From: Eutrigla gurnardus
Taxonomy: Eukaryota; Chordata; Actinopteri; Perciformes; Triglidae
Assembly (NCBI GenBank): GCA_963514095.1
Contig: OY741283.1
Coordinates: 6,368,406-6,432,405, forward strand
Reading direction: 5' to 3'
Length of the DNA: 64,000 nucleotides
The notes below the pieces were generated by a model. It searched no databases. It had not been told where the DNA came from and was given only the letters and a program-made list of their open reading frames with translations. This document shows, in pieces, positions 26,258-36,122 of this stretch. Made by a program: the position numbers and the translations under genes. How positions within the stretch are numbered: position 1 is the stretch's first letter; each line of letters begins with the position of its first letter.

Positions 26258-27089
26258 CGCCCGCATCTTGGATACAAACAGAATGTAGAGGACAACGTCA
26301 ACGATAAAGCAGATTTAATATATTGTTATTATACACATCTATGGGGGAGTGTCCAGGACATTTATTGCAGTTGAGACACTCCATACTGAGAAATATCGAT
26401 TGGGTAAAGAGTACTAAATGAACATGCATACTTACAGTGATGTGTTTTACACGGTGTCCATATTATCAGGCGTAATCAGCTGAATGTACCCATTATCATC
26501 AGACTTTGTTCACTGGAGCGTCTCCAAAGTTTTGGGCTGAATAAACAGGTTTCTACACAACCTTCCACAACAACTGTGCCATCTTGGCTGTAGTTCAAAC
26601 ACTGCAAACATTTGTTTAAACATTTGTGGGTTGATCACTAAAAGATGGAGGATTATTTGATACCGATGTGTTTTTATTATGATTCCCTCTCCTTCTGTGT
26701 TATACAGACTCTTGTGAATAATTTCCAAAGAAAATTAAAGTGAACTTGAATTCCTTCACCCTGTTTCTTATTCGGTAGACTGGAGCTCTTTTCATTTTTA
26801 CTACACGCTCCCAACGTGCTCAAACATGCATCTCTGGTGGCAGGATGTGCTCAACTCACTTGATATCAATTCTGAGGCTTGTGAGCGGTTATTATTTTAA
26901 CCATTTGAAAGAAGAATCTTCCTGTGTGCACACCTATCCACATATATGCAAATTTACATTCATAAAGAAAGAAGTCTACAATATGGCCAGTAGATGGGAG
27001 CAGATGATCTTCTTCATGACAGAGGCATGTTGTAGGAGGAGCCTCAAATGACCTCACACACCTAAACACTGTTCATCACTCCAAAGTGA

Positions 27090-27120
<31 letters not shown>

Positions 27121-27218
27121 AAAACGGAACATAGCACAGATTGATGTACCTGTTGGACAGGACTGCCTACAGGTAGACAAACTCCAGTGATGTTCACATT
27201 CACTTCAGCCCAACAGAG
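26258..27218 (+). other. alkbh7 3' region and gfus 5' non-coding exon
   Basis: Contains AATAAA at 26,540-26,545 for alkbh7. A likely gfus 5' UTR exon ends at the donor CAGAG/GTAAGA (27,219), and its intron runs to an acceptor ending 27,307. No other gene is supported. Confidence 0.55.
27091..27118 (+). repeat. Poly-G tract, 28 nt, near the gfus start region
   Basis: Twenty-eight consecutive G residues on the plus strand, about 100 bp upstream of the inferred gfus 5' UTR exon end. Such a run can form a G-quadruplex. The exact length may be affected by sequencing error. Confidence 0.9.
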
Positions 27219-27324
27219 GTAAGAATCTTCACCTGAGAGTATTTTTTGTCGATGTGATGTCTGTGTTACGTCTTGATTTCTGTATTTTCTGTGTCGTTTT
27301 CACTCAGAAGAGCAGCTATAGACG

Positions 27325-29981
27325 ATGGGGTCAGAGATGAAGGCGGGGCCGATGCGTGTCCTGGTGACTGGTGGATCTGGGTTGGTGGGCAAAGCTATTG
27401 AGCATGTGGTGCAGCGGGAAGGTGGGAAACAGGAGGGAGAAGAATGGATCTTCCTCTCTTCTAAGGATGCAGATCTTATGTAAGATGCTTCAATTGTACT
27501 CTTCTACCCACTGATGCATTACAACCATAACACCAGAATGCATGAGTTAAACAGGCACCCTAAGGTGATAAGATCTTTGTCTTTCCCATCTATACGTGTA
27601 TAAATGTTGCGTTAACACATGGACAGAGATGTTGGGCAGACCAGGGCCGTGTTCGACAAGCACCGTCCCACTCATGTCATCCACCTGGCTGCAAAGGTCG
27701 GAGGACTCTACCTGCACATGAGGGACAACCTGCACTTTCTGGTGTGATAATCAATGAACCACCACAGCTGTCACATTGGAAACTGTTGCAGATAATGTTA
27801 TTTTAACCCATAAACGTGGGGTTCGACTTCTTCACAGAGGGACAACATCAAAATCAACGACAACGTGCTGCAGACGGCCCACGAGATGGGCGTCACCAAG
27901 GTCGTGTCTTGCCTGTCCAGTTGTATCTTCCCCGACAAAACCACGTACCCCATCGATGAGACCATGGTAATTATCGGGCATTGATTGGCTGAGAAAGCCG
28001 ATGCCGATTCTCAATTCACGATGCTACCGAAGCCTGACAGGAACTATCGGGGTACAATGTTGCTACAGAGCCATGAAATGAAGTGCAATTACTATCACTT
28101 CAGCAAAATGCATTGATTTAACTTGGCCTTTCCTGTCCCGCTCTCATAGATACACAACGGATCACCTCATGACTCCAATTTTGGATACTCACATGCCAAA
28201 CGGATGATCGATGTTCAGAACAGGTAAGCGGTGCAAACAGGGGTGTGGTGTAGACATGAGGGGAATCCGACATGCATTCAACCTCAACAAAGGGCTGCGG
28301 AGGGAGCGCCCCATCAGACAAGTAGTTTCTATTTGTTTTTTTGTTGCTTCTGTTTGACTTGTGGCCGCCTAAATACACTCCACCGTCTGAGAGTGTGAAA
28401 GCATCCAGAATTGATCGACTGAGCCAGATGCTTTCAGACCAGTCCAACTTGTGAATGTGACAAAGCACAATGTGCACTAAGTTTCTACTTAAAGATATCA
28501 TAACACTTGAAAAAGACAACTGGATTCATGCAGAAACGAGTTCATCGGTGTTACTGTGTGTGTTTGCTGACAGGGCATACTTCCAGCAGTATGGTCATCG
28601 TTACACAGCGGTCATCCCAACCAACGTCTTCGGCCCCTATGACAACTTCAGCATAGAGAACGGCCATGTGTTGTCAGCACTGGTCAACAAGACATACAAG
28701 GCCAAACGTGATTAAGTCACACACTAATCCACCATGATGCACACACGGACTGGGACCAGTGATCAACACATATAAAACAGAAATCAGGTAACAGAGTGTG
28801 TTTGCTTGTGTCTCTCAGAGGAAGGAACTCCTGTGAACGTCTGTGGCTCTGGAGCTCCCAGAAGGCAGTTCATCTACTCTCTGGTAGGAGTATATATTTT
28901 GCCCTCAGATTATACATGTGCTTACATGCAAATATTGTTTACGGTATCCGTCATGGGCGAATGCATCTATGACTGTATTAACGTAGAACATCGTCTGTGT
29001 TTCCTGTCAGGATTTGGGTCGTCTAATGGTTTGGGTCCTGAGAGAATATGAAGAGATTGACCCCGTCATCCTCTCTGGTGAGTACAGTGCGTTGCTCACC
29101 CGTAGCAACCATTATAGGGCACTTCTGGGTAGCGCTCTGATTGTGCGATATGCCTATGACACGTTTCACTGTGGATTCCTCGTCAGTGGGCGAAGAGGAA
29201 GAAATCTCAATCAAAGAGGCCGTGGATATGATTGCAAAGGCTCTGGACTTCAAAGGCAAAATACATGTATCCTTTCAGCATTCCCTGATGTTCCGACGTG
29301 CAAAGTTATCATATTTATACGTGTATACATCTATTATTTCTCAGGTGCTTTTATAAACCGACAAAATACATCCTGTATCAACGGTAAAGAAGCTCCATAA
29401 TGAGTTGCATACTTGAAAGCAAAGCATAATTAGATGTGTGAGAAATTCTCTTTTTAAGGAGGCTTTATTTTTCCCAAATATATTTTGTTTTATGCATTCA
29501 TTCAGGTTATGCTGTATGTAGCCACACAGATCAAATCCGGTCTCCCCTTGACCCCTAACATCAGTTTGACACCACCCTGTCAGACGGCCAGATGAAGAAG
29601 ACAGCCACTAATGCCAAGCTGAAGCGCTACCTCCCCGACTTCACCTTTACGCCCCTCAAAGAAGGTCGGAGTTCTTCATCATTAAGTACAGTGCTGCTGT
29701 TGTTTTAGCGCATCATTTCATCGTAGCAAAATGTCAACTGCAGGGTAGAAAATCTGAAGTTTACACTTCAAGCACAGAGGCTTTTTTTTTTTTGTTTCCT
29801 CCGATAACAAAACACCAGGGTGTAACATTAGGCTTCTCAACAAACAAATGAGAGCTTTGAATGGATATTTGCATGCAGCCTCAGGCTAGTAAAGGCAACT
29901 TGTTTTTTACTCCTTCTCCTTCTAGCTATAACGATGACCTGCGACTGGTTTGTGTCCAACTATGACGTCGCCCGGACATGA
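27325..29981 (+). CDS. gfus: GDP-L-fucose synthase (GDP-4-keto-6-deoxymannose epimerase-reductase)
   Basis: Cytosolic NADPH-dependent enzyme (TSTA3/FX) making GDP-L-fucose for fucosylation. Ten coding exons: 27,325-27,479, 27,627-27,741, 27,838-27,966, 28,150-28,223, 28,574-28,707, 28,819-28,883, 29,011-29,077, 29,187-29,266, 29,565-29,664 and 29,926-29,981. They give 324 residues against 321 in human. The Rossmann motif GGSGLVG is at 16-22, the catalytic serine region CLSSCIFPDKTTYP is near 115-128, and the SDR Y146-x-x-x-K150 lies in GYSHAKRMIDVQNR, where human has YSYAK. Later landmarks are IPTNVFGPYDNF, RRQFIYSLDL and CDWFVSNYD. Three in-frame ATGs open the frame; I chose the first because the human protein also has an extension before MRILVTGG. 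Intron 8 is U12-type. The gene converges with gtf2f1. Confidence 0.96.
29267..29564 (+). other. gfus: U12-type GT-AG intron of gfus
   Basis: The donor after GGCAAAATACAT is GTATCCTTT, a perfect minor-class 5' splice site. Near the 3' end CCCCTTGAC followed by a further 12 nt to the AG matches the branch-site consensus TTCCTTRAC at 7 of 9 positions. Joining gives KIHFDTT, which aligns with human EVTFDTT without a gap. Confidence 0.85.
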
Positions 29982-30195
29982 AAGCAGCGGACACTGAGCT
30001 GGAAATTAACATCGTTATCACTGTACAACGTTGGTTCATTCAGTGTCACATTAAAAAATGCTGAACATATTCTCTACACCTTTCTTGATGATATCTGCTT
30101 GATATTCCTGTATTCAATTTCCATCCAAATGTTTGTATAATAATAACAAAAACGACAGCCTGTTTAAGTTTTTCCAAATGAGGACAAAAAGTAAA

Positions 30196-30273
30196 AATAA
30201 AATTAAAAAATAATGAACTGTATATGAGAGACAACAATTAAAGCTTTACACAGCTGCAGATTAGACATTTTAT
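30196..30273. other. Converging polyadenylation signals of gfus (+) and gtf2f1 (-)
   Basis: AATAAA at 30,196-30,201 on the plus strand suits gfus. TTTATT at 30,268-30,273 is AATAAA on the minus strand and suits gtf2f1. The two predicted cleavage regions lie within a few tens of bases of each other, so the 3' UTRs abut or overlap slightly. Confidence 0.6.
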
Positions 30274-30628
30274 TGGAAAAATCTACCTAAGAAAAACAAG
30301 TTAAAGACATTTTTCATCATTTAAGTTCCAAGTTAAACTGTTCACACGCTATTCAAAAACTAGAGAAATCAAGTTGTTTTTCACCCAACATTATGTTTCT
30401 ATTTAATACGAGAACAAAATACTTTTTTTTTTTAACGGCACATGTTGATGACAGTTTCTGTCTCAACATAACTGGTTTTAAAACGGATACAAACCCTCTC
30501 ATCTTCAGATGAGACATAATTTTCCTGAAAGGAGAGGTTTCAGTCATCCCCTCCCCCTCCCTCGTCCATCCTCTCCCCCTCCCTCCCCCATCCTCTCCCC
30601 TCGCTGCTCCATACCTCTCCTCCATCGC

Positions 30629-31418
30629 TTATTCAGTCAGGTAGAAGTGCATTTTTTCGTTTACATTTTTGCGCTCCGGATTGAGGCGCTTCAGGATCTG
30701 CGCCAGCACGTTGACAGTCTGCTCGCTGCTCAAACCCGTGCGCTTGGTCTGGAACTTCTTCAGCAGGTCTTTGGTGGTCATCGGTTTACGGATCAGGTAC
30801 CGCCGGACCGCTTCCTCCGTTAGCTGCACATCACTGTTAGAAAAGAGCAAAGCGTTAGAGAGTCTGTTCAACCATCTTTAATGCTTTGCTGCAGTGATCT
30901 CAGTATAATTCATATTTCCTGAAGGCACGAAGGAGGTACCTGGAGCTGGGAGTGGATTTGCCTGATGGGGGTTGAGGCGTACTCTTCCCAGAGGGAGCAG
31001 GGCTCTGAGTGCTGGGCTCCATCTTCAGCCGTTTGGCGGCTGGTGAGTCGGTGCTCGGACCCGGAGTCGGTCTCTTACCTGCAGGATTTAGTGGGAAAAG
31101 AACAACGAAAGGGGGACTTTTATTTCACAGTTAATGGCCACTTTTGAACGTTTCACATGAATACATTAATATGTCACACCTTGCTCTAGCTTGCTGGCAG
31201 CAGCGCGGAGTGTGTTGGAGGTGGAGGCCGAGTCTATGGACGGTGTCCCAGGGCGACTGCCAGTCCGGGAGCTGCCGGCAGAGCCACGTCCTCCACGTTT
31301 GGGAGGCGTGCGCTTCTTCTGAGAGAGTCAAAGAAGAAGATGTGTTTCATGAGACAATACAAAAAAAGGAAATGAGTCTACATTTTTGAGCAAGAATAAA
31401 ATAAATCCATGTATTCAG

Positions 31419-31455
<37 letters not shown>

Positions 31456-34088
31456 TCACCATAAACAGGGCGGAGGCCGTCTCTCCCTCGATGTCGCTGT
31501 CATCTGAGCTTTCCGACTCGCCGCTGCTGTCTGCGACACACAAAACCAATCCAACATAATGTCACTTCACTGTTTACGCATAAAGCAGTATTATTTGACA
31601 CAGCTCGTTATTATTATTAAAAACCGTCTCAATGAGGTCTGTACCTTTTTTCTTCTTCTTTTCCATTTGCACCGGCGTTTTCTTTCCTTCCTCTTCCTCC
31701 TCCTCCTCTTTTGTCTCCTCTTCATTCTGCTTCTCCTCCTCACTCTCTTCCTCACTTTCAGATGCCTCATCGATCCCTAGAAAAAAAAAAAAAATTGAAT
31801 ACCAAGAATGGATTCAGTAAAGCAAGCAAGTCAAAAACACTGAAATGTATGTTTTCTGATGATTATAAAGCTTATGTGGGAGGATTCTCATTATAGTCAT
31901 ATGCATGATATCGCTACCAGTTAATTGTATGCATTAGAACACCGTTAGTATTTTCTATATTCAATAATCAATAGATCTGCAATGTTCACTTGTAAAAAGT
32001 CTGACCTTTGGGATGTTCCTCTGCTTTGCTGGGCTTTGCCTTTTCTGGCTCTTCGTCTGAACTGCTTTCGGAAAACAGAATGACTTGCTCGTAAAAACAA
32101 TTAAAACGATGAACAAAGAAAATGTATAATGTCCACAAAGAGGGAGTCTTTGTGTGCAACAACATGATGGATCTGACCTGCTTTCATCCGACATGTAATC
32201 CACCTCTAGACCCTCATAGTCCCCATCATCGCTGTCCTCCAGGGCCTCTTTGTCGTTGCCCTTTTTCTTCTTCTTCTTTGCTTTTCCTTTCCCCGCGTCT
32301 TTCTTCGCCTTCGCCTTGCTCTCTCCATCTGCCCAACGAAGAGGTGGAAGGAATAGAGGAAAATCACAAGATGGCTAACCCTAACCCTACAGCAGATCAA
32401 AAGAACGCTCAATACTTTGGTCTGCTCCCGGGTCTTTCTTCTCACCTTCGCCCATACTGCTGTCACTGTCGTCGCTGCTCATCTCCAAGTCGTCTTCCAG
32501 GTCGTGAATGCGCAGGTCGCCCCCTCTCCCACCTCCCTTCTTTTTCTTCTTCCCAGACTTTTCATTCTCGTCGTCGTCGTCATCACAACCACGCTCACCC
32601 TCCCGGAGACGTCTCTGAAGCATGATGCTGAAGTGATTCACCACCTTGTTTCTCCTGTAAAACCAGGGGAACGTCTGATATGAAGTGTTTGATACACCTG
32701 TACCAGTTGGCTACACTAAATATTTTCTAACAACCATCCACCCCTGTTCCTCCCCCCATCCGCACCTGCCCCACTCCTCCTCAGCCTCCTCAGCAGTGAG
32801 AGTTCGGTGCTTGGCCTGCGGCGTAAAGTTGTACCAGCCGTGGACAGGAAAGGCCTCGAAAGCTCCATCGGGACACTGTGTGAAGATGTAGTAGGATGCA
32901 TTTTCTGTAACACCGCCCTTCTTTAGACCTTTGAACCTGCACACAGACAGAGGGAGAGAATAGCTGTGTAGTAAACAGTAGGGATCCCCATCAGGCCTGC
33001 GTATACAGGAAGCTACCTCTCTTTGTACGTTGGTTAAATGAGCGTTAATCAAAAGGTCAACAAGTGTCTTTCTCCCCACCTCTTGCCGGCCTTGCCATTG
33101 ACCTTGAGAATCCAGGGCTGATCCTCCACTTTGAACTCGCGTGTCACAATGCCAAACTTCTTTCGCCGAGCTTCCTCGCGCTGCTTTTTGCCAAACTCAC
33201 TGCCAGCGGCGCCTTCCGCGTTCTCTTCCTCCCCATATATCCGCCGAGCACTCATGTCTCTTTCCATGCGAGCCTGGGAAGGGAGAGGGAGATGTTAAGA
33301 TGGTCGCGACGGCTGCTCACCTTCAGTTTTTCTGTCGTCCTTTAGAGATAATCACGCTATTCGTCATTTCTCTCTCAGCATTGATTCTGTGCCCCACCCA
33401 GCAGGGAGTACAGCTCAAAGCATCGGTCATGTTTGGATACACTGACATGAAGCCCACCTGTGTCCAGGTTGAACAGTTGACTCGGTCTCCAGCATTGAAA
33501 GCCATGAGGTTGTACTTCTTGCTGGTGTTTCTATGGGACAGACAAACAGAATTGCAAACATCACTATCTGTACCTGCAGACTCCTACTGAGGGTCACAGA
33601 AATAGTTGCCAGAATTCAATCGTAACTGCAGTCCAATTGATTAATTCATGTTTGTCACTTTGACTGATATCACTGCACAGAAACTGCGAGGAGACACGTG
33701 ACAAGGCTTGTTCAGGGAGCTTTTCCGTCTGTGGATATTTGCATGTCAGTCCACGTTACTCACTTGGGGACTCGCACGGTGTATTCTGTGGTCGAGGAAC
33801 TGCTGCTCCCCTGCAAGTCAAACAGATTCAGAAGATTTATTTTTAGAGGGCTGCGTCTCTGCAGTTTGTTTTTATACCATCTGCTATTTAATTTGAATTA
33901 TATGCAATAGGAAACAGGCCACAGTCCTCTTTTAAACTAAGATCAATGACAACAACCTGCATGAGGTTATGCACTTACAGCTCACTTTACAGATAGTTTA
34001 TCATGAGATTACAGCAGTGCACAGTGAACACGTGGGAGAGTGAGGCTTTGTATTTTGTAGTAGAGTGAACATTTACCAGTGAAGTCAT
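30629..34088 (-). CDS. gtf2f1: General transcription factor IIF subunit 1 (TFIIF alpha, RAP74)
   Basis: Nuclear RNA polymerase II initiation/elongation factor pairing with TFIIF beta. Thirteen minus-strand coding exons: 34,088-34,077, 33,810-33,764, 33,530-33,458, 33,273-33,080, 32,936-32,766, 32,654-32,446, 32,328-32,178, 32,061-32,006, 31,776-31,645, 31,530-31,460, 31,318-31,180, 31,078-30,940 and 30,833-30,629. They give 532 residues (human 517). The first exon encodes only MTSL. Residues about 10-165 form the dimerisation domain (EYTVRVPKNTSKKYNLMAFN, and ASYYIFTQCPDGAFEAFPVH). The middle is acidic and Lys-rich (DLRIHDLEDDLEMSSDDSD; EGLEVDYMSDES). The last 70 residues form the winged helix (EEAVRRYLIRKPMTTKDLLK, ending MHFYLTE). 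This fish protein has longer Asp/Glu and Lys runs than human. The gene is divergent from the receptor gene downstream and tail-to-tail with gfus. Confidence 0.96.
31421..31452. repeat. (CA)n microsatellite in a gtf2f1 intron
   Basis: Sixteen CA dinucleotides just downstream (on the minus strand) of the exon ending DSDIEGETASALFM, only about 8 bp past its donor. Confidence 0.95.
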
Positions 34089-34760
34089 GGTTGGTCGTCT
34101 CTGTGGGTTTTACTAACACAGCAACTGTTGCTTCAGGCTCGTTGGGCAACGTCACACTATAACAAAATAGCAGAGTTGCGTTAATAACACCCATCACCAG
34201 GTTAAACGTGAAAAAAGCACGAAATCTACGTGTTTGATGGGAACAGCAACCAGTTACACTCCACGAGTTTACAACGATACATCAAATACAATCCATTGTA
34301 GCTGCTAATTATGTGAACAGAGAGCTTTGTCCCAGGTTTGACTGAGGTTAAGTCAACAATACAACCGTCATTGAACGCAACATACAACTTGATTAGGTCT
34401 TTATAACGGGCGATATTTTGTACCGTTTATATTAGCACCGGATGCTAACATAAACAGCAGCATCGCACTTAGCAAGCCGTTGTTAGCTGCAGTCTATGAG
34501 CTTAGTGCTAACCGCTACTGGGTAAGTCTGCTTATAACTCACGTGGTATTGGAGTGAAATGGAGCGAGACGTTAATATACAAAACCAAAACATTCAACAT
34601 AAAAACAATTTGCATCGAATTTACCGGCGCGCGCACTCCCACTTTCCGTTCGTATGAACAGTCGAGAGGAAACGCAGGCTATAAATGTTGGTTCCTAGTA
34701 AGTTAGCCGCCACTCGGCTTTGTTTAGCTCGCGGGGGCTCGGGTCGGCCATGCTTTCCAT
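34089..34760 (-). promoter_or_regulatory. gtf2f1: gtf2f1 5' UTR and promoter
   Basis: Upstream of the start codon a minus-strand acceptor (GTTATAG, ending at 34,157) would begin the exon carrying the ATG. A donor CGCCG/GTAAAT at 34,624 could end a GC-rich non-coding first exon at about 34,625-34,750. CpG density rises at 34,620-34,760. The transcription start itself is not resolved. Confidence 0.45.
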
Positions 34761-35400
34761 CCAGCTTTACTGCGCCACAAGAAGAAAACATAACGAGCAC
34801 CACTGAGCAATCAACCTGTCCATTTCAAACCACTTTAAGGAATTTTATTTCACTTCTGAATTCCTTCAATGCGGGGAATTTATTTTGAAAGTATTTACCG
34901 GAAGTGTTTCTTGAGGTTTCTGCAGCAGTGCCATGCGTTACGTGGTTTGGGTGTTAAATACGATTCTCATGGATACTGCCACTCGTTCTTACTGTTGATA
35001 CTATTATTGATATCTCTTAAAAATAATTAATTAGTAATTATTACTGAAGATTGTTCCTCCTGATATCATTCGTCTCATTAATTTAGTTGTCTTGCTGCAG
35101 TTCCTCACTGTGACCGCTGGGGGTCAGTGTTGGAATTCAGTATGCGCCGCAGAAGTCGTTTGAAAACAAAGTGTAGATCATTAAATTGTCACAAACAATC
35201 CATCTCTTTTCAAATGTTTGTCGTTCACTTCAGTCGTTTTGTGATTTGCTGGAAACAAGGACAGACATCACCCTCCCCCCCCCCCATTTGAAAGCTTATT
35301 TGCAGGCATTTGTTAGTTAATGACAAACAGCCGAGATGCATGGCATGTTACAGTTTTACAAGACAAATTGACATGACAGGTAAAATAAACACACACACGC

Positions 35401-35433
<33 letters not shown>

Positions 35434-36122
35434 CCCCCATCTTGACACCTACTCAGAAACTTTGGACATTTTAGATGAGATAAAACCCCCCAGAGGTAAA
35501 TGTACATTTTTACATTTTTGCTTGCTATTTCCTAACATAAATCTATATGGACCATGAAGCTAACACAACATAAGCAACACATAACATTTAACACAAAAAT
35601 ATATGACAACGAATATACATTTTACAATTAAAAAGTGCAGAAGCTGCATAAAATATATGAGTGAGAGTTTTTGGCTTTGAACGGAGTTAAGTTAATGTAA
35701 TGTACAGAATGACACTTAGAAAATAAAAGAAATAATGCATGTTTTGGGAAAGATCACACTGGTTCTCTCAATCTCAGTATATTTATTTTGTAAAGCTCTG
35801 AAGCTAATCTTTTCTTTTTCAAACTACAACTAATTGCTAAATATGTCCCTTTAACATGTGCCTTTAATTTTATTTATGGGATGTTGTTTGGGGTGGTGGA
35901 TGGTGATTTATGTAAATGAAGCCGTGGGCCTCTCGGAGCTGTTCCCTCCCCATGTCTTGACGTGAGCTGCGTTACACTTAAGCATTTCCATCACACGAAC
36001 CTGTATTTGCATCCTTGTCAAACCTTGTGAAAACAGTTTTTGGATGCAGTGCAAATTGTCCAAAATGTACGTCTACACGGCTTTAACAGTGCTGATTGAT
36101 GTTTTGTGGAGTCTGACCTGTC
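34761..36122. other. Intergenic DNA between gtf2f1 and the adhesion receptor gene
   Basis: AT-rich and without a gene I can support. It includes a (CT)n/C-rich tract at about 35,405-35,438, a C-run near 35,274-35,285, and the orphan receptor-exon copy annotated separately. Confidence 0.6.
35464..35501 (+). pseudogene. Orphan copy of adhesion-receptor exon 10 with its donor site
   Basis: GGACATTTTAGATGAGATAA and the following bases to the GAG/GTAAAT donor match receptor exon 10 (38,709-38,745) at 37 of 38 positions. The only difference is one extra C in the C-run, which shifts the frame. Sequence on either side is unrelated to the receptor, and no acceptor precedes it. This is likely a relic of a duplicated receptor copy or a local template-switch event. 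Confidence 0.75.
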
